From positions 2,572,501 through 2,636,500 of the forward strand of contig UGTZ01000001.1 of assembly GCA_900455085.1 (NCBI GenBank): a stretch of DNA of 64,000 nt, given 5' to 3'. This document shows, piece by piece, positions 1 to 8,029 of the stretch. The position numbers and the translations under genes are program-made. Numbering within the stretch: position 1 is the first letter of the stretch; each line of letters begins with the position of its first letter. The notes below the pieces were generated by a model. It did not search any database. It was not told the DNA's origin and saw only the letters and a program-made list of their open reading frames with translations. This stretch comes from Providencia rettgeri (GTDB lineage: Bacteria; Pseudomonadota; Gammaproteobacteria; Enterobacterales; Enterobacteriaceae).

Positions 1-465
1 ATACTAGTGTTAATCATCTGGACTTTGCTTGTTTTTGCTCTTAAATTTTTAAAAGAGAACAATCCATTCATTAAACGAATTATTGATGGTAAACCTATAA
101 CCTTGGTGCATAATGGCAGCGTTAATGTTAAAGAATGTCTAAAAAATGGTGTTTCCGCTAATGATTTGATGTTCAAACTAAGATCAAATGGCATTTACGA
201 AATAGAGCAGCTAAAACGCGTTGTTCTCGAACAGAATGGGCAATTGACCATTATCCAAAGTGGCGATGAAAATATACGTTATCCAATTATAGTGGATGGC
301 TTAGCTAACCATGATCTACTTGAAATCATCGACAAAGACATTAAGTGGTTAGAAGACAATATATCGAAACAAGGTTTCAGTAAAATTAGTGAAGTGTATT
401 TAGGTGAGTATTTGTCTGGTAGGATTAATTTATATGGATATGAAAAAAAGAATAACGCTGATTAA
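1..465 (+). CDS. DUF421 (YetF/YcaP-like) membrane protein, 3' part
   Basis: The frame is open from the first base, so the true start lies left of the window; 154 codons are visible. A hydrophobic stretch (residues about 1-16) is followed by a soluble domain containing GKPITLVHNG and the downstream DLMFKLRSNGI pattern, which is typical of the C-terminal half of DUF421 proteins. These usually have about 220 residues with three N-terminal membrane helices, so roughly a third is missing. The biochemical role of the family is not established. The gene is followed by the dead integrase and may mark the old chromosomal flank of the lost element. Family assignment rests on sequence pattern only. Confidence 0.75.
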   Translation: MLVLIIWTLLVFALKFLKENNPFIKRIIDGKPITLVHNGSVNVKECLKNGVSANDLMFKLRSNGIYEIEQLKRVVLEQNGQLTIIQSGDENIRYPIIVDGLANHDLLEIIDKDIKWLEDNISKQGFSKISEVYLGEYLSGRINLYGYEKKNNAD

Positions 466-519
466 GTTAGATTCACACCTTGTATAGCAATGACAGAACG
501 CTTACCGCTTTTGGTATTA

Positions 520-543
520 GGCAGCCATTAACTCAGGGCTGCC
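520..543. repeat. GC-rich inverted repeat after the DUF421 gene
   Basis: Seven-base arms (GGCAGCC at 520-526, GGCTGCC at 537-543) lie between the DUF421 gene and the integrase relic. There is no following T-run, so it is not a textbook terminator, but it may end transcription of the DUF421 gene. The rest of 466-566 shows nothing else. Confidence 0.4.
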
Positions 544-566
544 ATTGGTAATAAGTTATCGTTAAA

Positions 567-1769
567 TCAGTTTATAATATCTAGTTTCAGCCCGAACTTC
601 TCCAACTCATCCAACCAAATATTCAATGTAACCGTCTTTTCGTTCATATATTGACTTTTGTTATAAACCGCCATCACTCCCGTCATGATATGCCCAACCA
701 ACTGTTCAACAACGTGAGGTGGTTGTCCTAAATCATTTAGATATGCTGAAAATGTTCTTCGCAAGTCATGAGCAGTCCAATGTTCAGAGTGACCAGTTCT
801 ACGCCATAATATCCGACAAAATGTGCTCACATTTGATGCTTATTTCAGTTCGCCTAACTCGTAACTATCTTTAGGTCCTTTGAAAGATTGAAGCTATGTC
901 GCCACCCTATCCGGGATAGGTCTATAGATTTTATTTCCTTCCTTGCTATTTTGAGCTGGCACTATCCAGACTTTATCGTCCAGATCCCATTCGCGCCATG
1001 TGCTAAGCCTAACTTCTTGGGTTCTTGAGCCAAGAATTAATAATAAAATAAGTAGTTTTTTATAATATTAAGCAATGCGTTGATGATTATTAAGCGCCTC
1101 AAGTAAAGTTCTTAATTCATTATTCGTTAAAACACGCTCTCGCTTCTGCTTTTTCTTACCTACATCAGAAACGCTAAGTAATGATAAAACATCACTTTTA
1201 GCATACTCTCGAATCGAACAATATTTTAAAGCCTGCTTCGAGTCTAAAAGTAAGTTACCAGCCGCGACGGGACCTGTATCTTTCATTCTATCAAAGCATG
1301 CAATCCAATCTTTTGTTGTTGCCTCTTCGACAGGGAGGTCACCTATATAAGGATAAATATTTTTCTTATACTTCTTACGCAGCATTTCAAAATCTTTTCT
1401 GTGATATGCTGCATATTCAGTGAGCCAGTACTCTATAACATCCTTAATTGTTATTTTAACATCCGCGTTTTCTTCACCTAGTTTTATATGTTTTGGGTCA
1501 TGTCCTGAAGCCAAAATAGCTCTAAGCTGGTCCTGCTTGTCTCGCGCCTGTTTAAGCGATAAATCAGGATATTACCCTATTATTATCCTACTTAACTTAC
1601 CTCCAAATCGATAAGAGTATAACCATGAGATAGAACCTTTTTTGCTTACTAGTATCGAAAGCCCCCTACCATCTGCTATCATTACCAGCTTAGAGATTTC
1701 TTTACCATGAATGTTTTTTAGCTTTTTGTCTGTGAGTTTATTAATTTCTGACATATCAGTCTTATCCAA
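567..1769 (-). pseudogene. P4-type tyrosine integrase, nonsense-decayed
   Basis: One continuous reading frame of 401 codons, the usual size of a P4-family integrase, is interrupted by four in-frame stops at 1572-1574, 1068-1070, 894-896 and 840-842, with no frameshift. Homology runs across the stops. The N-terminal DUF4102-type DNA-binding domain is followed by a stop inside the normal YPDLSLKQAR motif, then the SAM-like core-binding region, then the catalytic domain. The catalytic set is still visible: Arg in SRTQEVRLS, HDLRR, LVGH, and Tyr in VYNKSQY. It is transcribed away from ttcA, with its start 144 bp from the ttcA start. The gene cannot make an active recombinase. I see no other genes of the lost element. 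Confidence 0.92.
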
Positions 1770-1776
1770 TGTCTAG

Positions 1777-1816
1777 AATCTTATACAAAGTCTTATACAC
1801 GAGTCAGTATAAGACT
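1777..1816. repeat. Inverted/direct repeats upstream of the integrase relic
   Basis: A 10-bp perfect inverted repeat (AGTCTTATAC at 1789-1798, GTATAAGACT at 1807-1816) is preceded by a direct copy of its core (AATCTTATAC, 1777-1786). It lies just outside the integrase start. Short arm-type repeats of this kind are common near phage or island attachment sites and integrase promoters, so it may be a remnant of integrase arm sites. This is inference from position and symmetry. Confidence 0.5.
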
Positions 1817-1825
1817 GGGTTAATT

Positions 1826-1930
1826 CAGAAACAACGAGAACGACAAAAAACCAAAAAGCATATATTTTTCAAAAATTTAAATAACGATCAGAAACAAGAA
1901 AGAACAACCGAGAATGACAACCAATAAAGA
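1826..1930 (+). repeat. Imperfect direct repeat overlapping the ttcA start (possible attachment-site duplication)
   Basis: CAGAAACAA at 1826-1834 followed by CGAGAACGACAAAAAACCAA resembles CAGAAACAA at 1889-1897 followed by CCGAGAATGACAACCAATAA, which includes the ttcA start codon. The first copy looks like a degenerate copy of the ttcA 5' end, as expected when an element integrates there and duplicates its target. The similarity is patchy, so this is suggestive only. Confidence 0.35.
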
Positions 1931-2828
1931 ACAGTACAACTTAAACAAGTTGCAAAAAAGAATTCGCCGTGATGTTGGCCAAGCAATCGCTGACTTTAAC
2001 ATGATAGAAGACGGTGACCGGATAATGGTTTGCTTGTCTGGAGGTAAAGATAGTTACACACTGCTTTCTATCCTGCAAAGTTTGCAAAAAAGTGCCCCTA
2101 TCCAATTTTCATTAGTTGCGGTTAATTTGGACCAAAAACAACCTGGCTTCCCTGAGCATATTTTACCTGCATACCTTGATAACCTTGGTGTGGAGTACAA
2201 AATTGTTGAAGAAAATACCTATGGGATCGTAAAGGAAAAAATTCCGGAAGGGAAAACAACTTGCTCATTGTGCTCTCGTTTACGACGTGGAATTCTGTAT
2301 CGTACAGCAACTGAATTAGGTGCAACTAAAATTGCACTTGGTCACCACCGTGATGATATTTTACAGACCATGTTCCTAAATATGTTTTATGGCGGTAAGT
2401 TAAAAGGCATGCCTCCTAAATTAATGAGCGATGACGGAAAACACATTGTTATCCGCCCACTCGCTTACTGCCGAGAAAAAGATATTGAGCGCTTTGCACA
2501 GGCTAAAGAATTTCCAATTATCCCTTGTAATCTATGTGGCTCTCAACCAAATCTGCAACGTCAAGTTATTAAAGAGATGCTACGTGATTGGGATAAGCGT
2601 TATCCTGGCCGTATCGAAACAATGTTCCGCGCCACTCAAAACATTGTGCCGTCTCATTTATGTGATACCGAATTATTTGATTTCAAGAATATTTCTCATG
2701 GAGATGAAGTTATCAATGGCGGTGACCTTGCGTTTGACAAAGAAGAGCTGCCTCTCCAACCTTTTATAGAGGAAGATGATAAGCCCGACTTTGCAGCTGA
2801 ACGCCTTGATATTATTGAAGTTAAATAA
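1914..2828 (+). CDS. ttcA: tRNA 2-thiocytidine biosynthesis protein TtcA
   Basis: This ATP-dependent enzyme thiolates cytidine 32 of certain tRNAs using a [4Fe-4S] cluster. The 304-residue product has the PP-loop SGGKDS at residues 42-47, the cluster pair CSLC at about 118-121 and a second CNLC pair near 209, and is nearly collinear with E. coli TtcA. The N-terminal dozen residues differ from E. coli. In E. coli ttcA is the attachment site of the Rac prophage, and here a dead integrase sits directly upstream, so the start may have been rebuilt by integration. The upstream ribosome site is weak (AAGAAAGAAC). Identity is certain; the exact start is slightly less so. Confidence 0.97.
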   Translation: MTTNKEQYNLNKLQKRIRRDVGQAIADFNMIEDGDRIMVCLSGGKDSYTLLSILQSLQKSAPIQFSLVAVNLDQKQPGFPEHILPAYLDNLGVEYKIVEENTYGIVKEKIPEGKTTCSLCSRLRRGILYRTATELGATKIALGHHRDDILQTMFLNMFYGGKLKGMPPKLMSDDGKHIVIRPLAYCREKDIERFAQAKEFPIIPCNLCGSQPNLQRQVIKEMLRDWDKRYPGRIETMFRATQNIVPSHLCDTELFDFKNISHGDEVINGGDLAFDKEELPLQPFIEEDDKPDFAAERLDIIEVK

Positions 2829-2882
2829 TATTTATTAATACCCCCCCTCGTTTGGAGGTTATTTTTTGCTCGGATTTAATGC

Positions 2883-3006
2883 AAAAAAAAGCCGATGTAA
2901 ATTACATCGGCATTACAGTGGTCAATTATTCTGTATAAGAACTCAATATGAGAAAAACTACAATTATGGAGCACAACGTTCATCGCTCAACGTTGCATTC
3001 ACCTGC
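2883..3006 (-). ncRNA. fnrS: FnrS small RNA (anaerobically induced, Hfq-dependent)
   Basis: Read on the minus strand, the 5' end GCAGGTGAATGCAACGT followed by AGCGATG..CGTTG.GCTCCATA matches E. coli FnrS almost base for base. The middle has diverged. The 3' end is a perfect hairpin (arms 2891-2900 and 2902-2911) followed by eight U. The gene lies between zntB and ttcA, the same neighbourhood as in E. coli. In E. coli, FnrS is made under anaerobiosis and represses mRNAs for aerobic functions through Hfq. The conserved 5' segment and internal loop hold the known pairing regions. The ends are inferred from the hairpin and the E. coli start. Confidence 0.95.
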
Positions 3007-3041
3007 AGGACTAATACTGCACTAAAACCTCAGTAGTTTTA

Positions 3042-3055
3042 TTGATTTATCTCAA
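3042..3055 (-). promoter_or_regulatory. FNR box of fnrS
   Basis: On the minus strand the sequence TTGAGATAAATCAA matches the FNR consensus TTGAT-N4-ATCAA at 9 of 10 positions. Its centre is 42.5 bp upstream of the inferred FnrS 5' end, the spacing of a class II FNR-activated promoter. A -10-like AGTATT lies at 3013-3018. Confidence 0.88.
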
Positions 3056-3089
3056 ACTAGGTCCGGTTATAACAAATAAGTCATCAATA

Positions 3090-4073
3090 TTAGAGCCATC
3101 GGCTTTTTCTTAGCCACCACAAGACAGTTGCAATTAAAACGGCTAATAGAACGCAAAAGACACTAAAGGCAAAACGGAATTCATTACCGGGGATCCCCCC
3201 TAAATTCACACCAAACAAACCCGTTAAAAACGTTGTTGGTAAGAATATCATGGCCATTAATGACATTGTATAAATACGCCGGTTCATCATTTCAGTCATC
3301 ATATTCGTTATCTCATCAGAAATAATCGCTGTACGTGCTATAAATCCATCGAGATCTTCAATGCAACGCCCTAACCGGTCAGAAATCTCTTGAATTCGAC
3401 GACGATTAGTTTCATCTAACCAAAGTAATTTTTCCGTTGTTAAGCGAGAAAACATATCTCGTTGTGGAGCCATATAACGGCGGATTACAATAATTTGCTT
3501 ACGGAGTAATGCAAATTCTCCTCTATCAGGAATTTGGCCATTTAATATGGAGTCTTCCATATCAATTAAACGCTCATGCAAAGAATCTGTAAAATCACTT
3601 ATTTCATCTGTAATAGAATCAGCAACCTCTACTAGCCAATCACCTGTGCTTTGCGCACCTACTCCCTGTTTTAAGTCATCAATAACAGAGTCTAAAGAGT
3701 TTACTTTTCGGTGACGGCTAGAAATAATTACCCGGTTATTAATAAATACTCGAAATGCAACTAATTGCTCAGGCCGCTGGCCAGTATTAGTATTTAAAGT
3801 TTGCAATGTTAATAAAATACCATCACCAACACGTATCAAACGCCAACGCCCTGAATGCCCTGATAGCGCAGACTTAACTTGGTCATTAAAGAGGTCTGAT
3901 TGCTGAATCCAATTAAAACTTTGAGGATCTTTATAATCATAATGAAGCCAGAACGGAGACTGCTGGCTCGCACTCGCATTCACATCAATGGGTAGTAATC
4001 CACCGTCTCCATTTAACTGAAATGCATGTACAGGATTTGAATTTTGGAATAAAGAACCATAAATCAGCCCCAT
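3090..4073 (-). CDS. zntB: Zinc transport protein ZntB (CorA family)
   Basis: This inner-membrane metal transporter of the CorA/2-TM-GxN family mediates Zn2+ flux. The start chosen is the ATG at 4073, giving 327 residues, the E. coli length. An AAGGGAGA ribosome site precedes it, whereas the longer frame reaching 4133 has no homologous N-terminus. The large cytoplasmic domain is followed by two C-terminal helices with the family signature GVN in GLFGVNLGGIPG (about residues 282-293). Positively charged residues close the C-terminus. The gene is followed by fnrS, whose terminator would also end readthrough. Confidence 0.96.
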   Translation of the reverse strand: MGLIYGSLFQNSNPVHAFQLNGDGGLLPIDVNASASQQSPFWLHYDYKDPQSFNWIQQSDLFNDQVKSALSGHSGRWRLIRVGDGILLTLQTLNTNTGQRPEQLVAFRVFINNRVIISSRHRKVNSLDSVIDDLKQGVGAQSTGDWLVEVADSITDEISDFTDSLHERLIDMEDSILNGQIPDRGEFALLRKQIIVIRRYMAPQRDMFSRLTTEKLLWLDETNRRRIQEISDRLGRCIEDLDGFIARTAIISDEITNMMTEMMNRRIYTMSLMAMIFLPTTFLTGLFGVNLGGIPGNEFRFAFSVFCVLLAVLIATVLWWLRKSRWL

Positions 4074-4267
4074 GCAATATCTCCCTTTTATAATCAATAC
4101 GGTATTTGTAGTCGAATAAATAATTCTTTGCAATTATTTAAAGAATCACTTCCACAATACATGAATAAAACAACAAAGAAAAAAGAATGAGATTAACATC
4201 TTATAAAAACAGACAATTCCTCATAAATCACAAAATATCGCCATTTTTGCTAAATAAAACCACATAA

Positions 4268-4297
4268 TTGACACAAATGAGCAATAAAATTTACGAT
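4268..4297 (+). promoter_or_regulatory. Sigma70-type promoter with no gene behind it
   Basis: A perfect -35 TTGACA (4268-4273) is separated by 18 bp from TACGAT (4292-4297), pointing right into the zntB-mppA gap, where both flanking genes are on the other strand. It would start transcription near 4304, just ahead of the hairpin described next. Confidence 0.5.
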
Positions 4298-4303
4298 GAG
4301 TTT

Positions 4304-4375
4304 TTTATTATAAAAAGGTAGTGTTTATTCCTTTTTTGGTCCTCCTTCCCATTCTCCAGAGGAAGGAGCTTTTTT
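4304..4375 (+). ncRNA. Candidate small RNA, unassigned
   Basis: A predicted transcript of about 72 nt starts behind the promoter at 4268-4297 and ends in a rho-independent terminator (arms CTCCTTCC 4342-4349 and GGAAGGAG 4361-4368, then six U). The region before the hairpin is U- and pyrimidine-rich, and the 5' arm contains CCTCCTT, complementary to a Shine-Dalgarno core, as in many Hfq-binding sRNAs. It has no start codon with a ribosome site. I compared it mentally with McaS, FnrS, MicA, RybB, MicC and OmrA/B and saw no match. MgrR could not be excluded from memory. Confidence 0.5.
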
Positions 4376-4386
4376 CTTTTTGTCAG

Positions 4387-4415
4387 AAAAAACAGCCCAC
4401 AACATGTGCAGGCTG
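4387..4415 (-). terminator. Terminator of mppA
   Basis: On the minus strand the stem CAGCC/GGCTG with inner TGCAC/GTG pairing is followed by six T (4387-4392), ten bases past the mppA stop. Confidence 0.85.
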
Positions 4416-4424
4416 AGATCTTTT

Positions 4425-6047
4425 TTAATGTTTAATAATATAAAAGCTATGGCTATATGCGACATCTTCAGGGTTGTTAATCGGGTAACCTTTTAGCCAA
4501 GGCTTAATTAGGCGTGCATTGGTATATTGATAAATAGGTGCGATTGGCGCTTCTTTTGCAATGATAGCTTCTGCATTATTATAATAACGGTTGCGTAATT
4601 GCGCATTTGTTTCAATACTCGCCGATGCGATAACCTCATCATATATAGGGTTGTTGAATTTTGGTATATTACCACTATGCTGAGAAGTGAGCAGAGACAA
4701 GAAGGTTGAAGGCTCATTAAAATCCCCTATCCATGATGCGCGTATAACATCAAAATTTCCTGTATTACGGCTATCTATATAGGTTTTCCATTCTTGATTA
4801 ACTAGTTTGACCTCAGCACCTAGCTTTTTCTTCCACATAGAAGCAATTGCTATAGCAATTTTTTGATGGTTTTCTGAACTATTGTATAATAACGTTAATT
4901 CTAATGGGTGATTTGGACCAAAACCAGCTTGTTGTAATAACACTTTTGCTCGCTGGTCTAACTCTTTTTGTGAATAGCTATTATAAAGCCCTTTTTCAGG
5001 CTTAAAGCCATCAGTGACATCAGGAGTAAAATAATTTGCGGGCTTCTCCCCTGTACCTAATACCTTATTCGCAATTAATTGGCGGTCAATCGCCATGGAT
5101 AATGCTTTTCTAACACGAACGTCATCTGTTGGTGCACGTTGAGTATTAAAAGCATAGTAATATGTCCCTAATTGGTCTGGTGTAAAGACTTCATTAGGAA
5201 TATCTTTTAACAATTTTTGATAGCGTTGTTTTGGAAATGATTCGGTAATATCTAGGTCGCCCGCTAAATAACGATTAGTTGCATGAGACTCTTGGTTAAT
5301 CGGGACAAAAGTGACTTTAGTGATGACTGTATTTTGATGATCCCAATAATTTTTATTTGGTACCAAAACAATTTTTTCATTGACCACTCTGTCAGATAAA
5401 ACAAAAGCGCCATTTCCAACTAAATTTCCGGCTTTTATCCAGTCATTACCAAACTTTTCAACGGTTTTTTGGTGAACAGGAAATAAACTAAAGTTAGCCG
5501 TTAACGAAGGAAAATAAGGTACCGGCTTATTTAGAGTAATCTTTAGTGTGTGCGTATCAACCGCTTCAACACCTAGTTGCTCAACTGGCAATTTACCATC
5601 AATAATATCTTGCGCATTGTTAATGCCTGCTAGTGCTGCAAACCAAGCAAATGGTGATGTTGTTCCAGATGAAACAAGTCGCTGCCAGCTATAAACAAAA
5701 TCTTGAGCCGTGACAGGGTCACCGTTTGACCAATGTGCGTCAGATCTCAGTGTAAATGTCCAAATACGATTATCAGCCGTATCCCAGCGTTGAGCTACTC
5801 CAGGGATCGGCTTTCCATGATCATCTTGGTTAACCAGCCCTTCAAATAAGTCACGCATGACTTGCGCTTCTGTTAACCCCACTGATTTTACTGGATCCAA
5901 AGATGCGGGTTCGTCTTTTAAATGTCGTGTAACTTCTTGGTTTTCAGCTAAAACTGTGCCTGTAGGTATCACGGCACTAATAGCTGGTGTAGTAACAAAG
6001 ACTGAAGAAATCAAAATCGCTAAAGATGTAAATGAATGTTTATGCAT
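4425..6047 (-). CDS. mppA: Periplasmic murein tripeptide-binding protein MppA
   Basis: This extracytoplasmic solute-binding protein (SBP family 5, OppA-like) binds the cell-wall tripeptide L-Ala-gamma-D-Glu-mDAP and delivers it to the Opp permease for murein recycling. It has 540 residues. The Sec signal peptide ends near residue 24 (AISA), and the mature protein starts with the family pattern VTRHLKDEPASLDP. The C-terminus NNPEDVAYSHSFYIIKH closely matches E. coli MppA, which together with the mppA-tpx-tyrR neighbourhood separates it from OppA. The gene stands alone with its own terminator. Confidence 0.93.
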   Translation of the reverse strand: MHKHSFTSLAILISSVFVTTPAISAVIPTGTVLAENQEVTRHLKDEPASLDPVKSVGLTEAQVMRDLFEGLVNQDDHGKPIPGVAQRWDTADNRIWTFTLRSDAHWSNGDPVTAQDFVYSWQRLVSSGTTSPFAWFAALAGINNAQDIIDGKLPVEQLGVEAVDTHTLKITLNKPVPYFPSLTANFSLFPVHQKTVEKFGNDWIKAGNLVGNGAFVLSDRVVNEKIVLVPNKNYWDHQNTVITKVTFVPINQESHATNRYLAGDLDITESFPKQRYQKLLKDIPNEVFTPDQLGTYYYAFNTQRAPTDDVRVRKALSMAIDRQLIANKVLGTGEKPANYFTPDVTDGFKPEKGLYNSYSQKELDQRAKVLLQQAGFGPNHPLELTLLYNSSENHQKIAIAIASMWKKKLGAEVKLVNQEWKTYIDSRNTGNFDVIRASWIGDFNEPSTFLSLLTSQHSGNIPKFNNPIYDEVIASASIETNAQLRNRYYNNAEAIIAKEAPIAPIYQYTNARLIKPWLKGYPINNPEDVAYSHSFYIIKH

Positions 6048-6750
6048 TATATTTTCTATCTTGTTAATATAAATAAAGTTAACTAAAAGCCTAGTTAAAT
6101 GATTTCAAATGAAGATGCTATTATTAACAACGTTACTGCATTTACTGATTAAGTTTCATTTCGGTAATTTTAATGTTGGAAAAATCCACTATAACAATAA
6201 AAACATAAGCTTATGATGTAAAAAACCATATCTAACATGGGTAATATCAAGTCGTAATTACTCTGTAGTTTATCTTAATTTATCATATGCTTTCATATTT
6301 TAAATATCCACATTTCTCGTGTAATTAATTGATTTCCTAACTTAAATATACATAAATTAATACTCATATTATAGAACCATAACCCTATCTCTATCATTTT
6401 TCAGGTAATTAAATAATGACTCAAGAAACCAATACAGACCGATTTCCTTTTGTTACACTTCATAGGTCAGTTTAAAAAAGTGCATAACAAAAAACGCAAG
6501 CATTGATAAAGCTTAGTAGTTATATAATGATGATGCACCATACTGTAATAAAAAGTAGGTAAAATTATCTTGTTTTGCCCCATATAGGACTCAAGGTAAG
6601 AGATAAAGTTTCCGTATAAAATTTGGTCATTAGTACAATGTAAAACTCAGCGCTGTTAACTGCCCATTAAAAAACCTTAATCGCAAAGATTTTTTATTAG
6701 GAGATAGATTAAGTTATCAGTGACTCACTTTATGAACGGGAGAAAAATTC
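6048..6750. other. Intergenic region between mppA and tpx
   Basis: About 700 AT-rich bases hold the divergent promoters of mppA and tpx. The genes found here in E. coli are absent. The only possible coding stretch is a 19-codon frame at 6416-6475 with a poor ribosome site, which I do not accept. No RNA gene or clear operator is recognised. Confidence 0.5.
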
Positions 6751-7254
6751 ATGTCACAGACAGTTAAATTAAAAGGTAATGACATCACAGTTAATGGTGT
6801 ATTTTTACAAGCGGGCTCAAAAGCTAAATCTTTCACACTTGTCACCAAAGATCTCAGCGAAGCAACGCTAGAAACCTATGAAGGTAAACGAAAAGTTTTA
6901 AATATTTTTCCAAGTGTAGACACTGGCGTATGTGCCGCATCTGTTCGCAAATTTAACAAACTCGCAAACGATTTGGATAACACGGTTGTGTTATGCATTT
7001 CTGCTGACCTACCTTTCGCACAAGCGCGTTTTTGTGGTGCAGAAGGTTTAGATAATGTCGTTACGCTATCTTCTTTCCGTAGCGGCTCGTTTGCGAATGA
7101 CTATGGTGTTGATATTGCTAGTGGCCCATTAAAAGGCTTGAACGCTCGTTCCGTTGTTGTTTTAGATGAAAACAATAACGTTATTTATAGCCAATTAGTT
7201 CCTGAAATAACTGAAGAACCTGATTACGACAGCGCATTAAATAGTTTGAAATAA
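6751..7254 (+). CDS. tpx: Thiol peroxidase Tpx
   Basis: This atypical 2-Cys peroxiredoxin of the periplasm/cytoplasm reduces hydrogen and organic peroxides with thioredoxin. It has 167 residues. The peroxidatic Cys61 lies in SVDTGVCAAS, the resolving Cys95 in ARFCGAEG, and Cys82 is also conserved. A GGGAG ribosome site lies nine bases before the ATG. It is a single gene convergent with the hypothetical gene at 7333, and the two share the hairpin between them. The order tyrR-tpx-mppA follows E. coli. Confidence 0.97.
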   Translation: MSQTVKLKGNDITVNGVFLQAGSKAKSFTLVTKDLSEATLETYEGKRKVLNIFPSVDTGVCAASVRKFNKLANDLDNTVVLCISADLPFAQARFCGAEGLDNVVTLSSFRSGSFANDYGVDIASGPLKGLNARSVVVLDENNNVIYSQLVPEITEEPDYDSALNSLK

Positions 7255-7288
7255 GCTTTTGTCATATTTAGTTCACTGTAGTTAACAA

Positions 7289-7312
7289 TAAAGCGGGAAT
7301 TTCCCGCTTTAT
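7289..7312. terminator. Bidirectional hairpin between tpx and the orphan gene
   Basis: Twelve-base perfect arms (ATAAAGCGGGAA and its complement TTCCCGCTTTAT) lie between convergent genes. The A/T at the arm ends supplies a U-tract in both directions. Confidence 0.8.
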
Positions 7313-7332
7313 TGAATAATATAAACACCACT

Positions 7333-7707
7333 CTAATCTACGTGAGCCCAATACAATGGTTGGTGGTTCTTTGCATTAACAACATTCGCAAATAACTTGT
7401 TGTCACTCATTATAGAAATCAAAGTATGAGAGAGCGTACTCAATACTTTTAAGGCTTGGTCCTGGGTAACAGGGCAGCAAGATGTCAAAATATCAATAAT
7501 GAGGTCTCGAGGCTTATGGCCATTTTTTACCAGCGCCTCCCACGTAAAACGATTTTTCTTCGCTAAATATTTTACTGCAGCTTTATTCATCAGATAAAGT
7601 TCGGCGGCTGAGGCGGCAGACTCAAACATATCATTTTTATAATGGCTCTGGCTCATGTATTCGCGTAGCTTACGATTTACAACGAAATTAATAGTGAATT
7701 GATCCAT
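7333..7707 (-). CDS. Hypothetical protein, 124 residues
   Basis: I do not recognise this protein. The start at 7707 (MDQFTINFVVNRKL) is chosen because AAGGAG sits six bases upstream; the frame is open nine codons further. The product is soluble, with no signal peptide or membrane helix. It looks mainly helical, with a basic middle (KYLAKKNRF), a CC pair near residue 75 and a histidine/tryptophan-bearing C-terminus. It is convergent with tpx and downstream of the small exported gene and tyrR on the same strand, about 120 bp apart. Strong ribosome site, sensible codon use and a closing hairpin support a real gene. No function is proposed. Confidence 0.6.
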   Translation of the reverse strand: MDQFTINFVVNRKLREYMSQSHYKNDMFESAASAAELYLMNKAAVKYLAKKNRFTWEALVKNGHKPRDLIIDILTSCCPVTQDQALKVLSTLSHTLISIMSDNKLFANVVNAKNHQPLYWAHVD

Positions 7708-7829
7708 GGCAACTCCTTGTAGGCTGAAACCCATCAGATGAGATTACGATACCCTAAAACAGCAGCTGTCTTTGTTATATAGCAGGAAAATTCACCAATT
7801 AGCAATAGTATTAGCAGGGTTTTGCCATA

Positions 7830-8024
7830 TCAAACACAAGATAAAAAAGATACGTCTTTAAAATAACATTGAGTCAATGCCCCATTTTCATAGACTTCAT
7901 CCATTGTTCGCACTACATCTTGGCAATACTTATTCAAACCGTCTTCCGGTATTGTTGTTGCTGTGCCAGAGCCACTTAAAACCAGCCCTATTATTGCGAA
8001 TACGTAAGTTATTCTTTTATACAT
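7830..8024 (-). CDS. Small exported protein, 64 residues
   Basis: A Sec signal peptide is clear: MYKR, a hydrophobic core IITYVFAIIGLVLSGS-like, and a likely cut after residue 22-23 (GTATT). This leaves a mature peptide of about 41 residues with three cysteines (CQDV, QCYF and LSCV). It starts five bases after the tyrR stop codon, so it is probably co-transcribed and translationally coupled with tyrR. No family is recognised. The exported 200-residue protein at 15.7 kb is another signal-peptide orphan with an early cysteine, but I see no real similarity. Cysteines suggest a disulfide-held periplasmic peptide. Confidence 0.55.
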   Translation of the reverse strand: MYKRITYVFAIIGLVLSGSGTATTIPEDGLNKYCQDVVRTMDEVYENGALTQCYFKDVSFLSCV

Positions 8025-8029
8025 TTAAT

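Noticed and set aside
567..830. Separate short integrase-like gene
   Set aside because: It is the C-terminal piece of the single nonsense-decayed integrase in the same frame as the upstream pieces.
4304..4375. Assignment of the 4.3-kb candidate to McaS
   Set aside because: McaS lies in the same E. coli neighbourhood, but its sequence has nothing in common with this transcript.
6416..6475. 19-codon open frame in the mppA-tpx gap
   Set aside because: Poor ribosome site, no recognisable similarity, and such frames are expected by chance in 700 bases.
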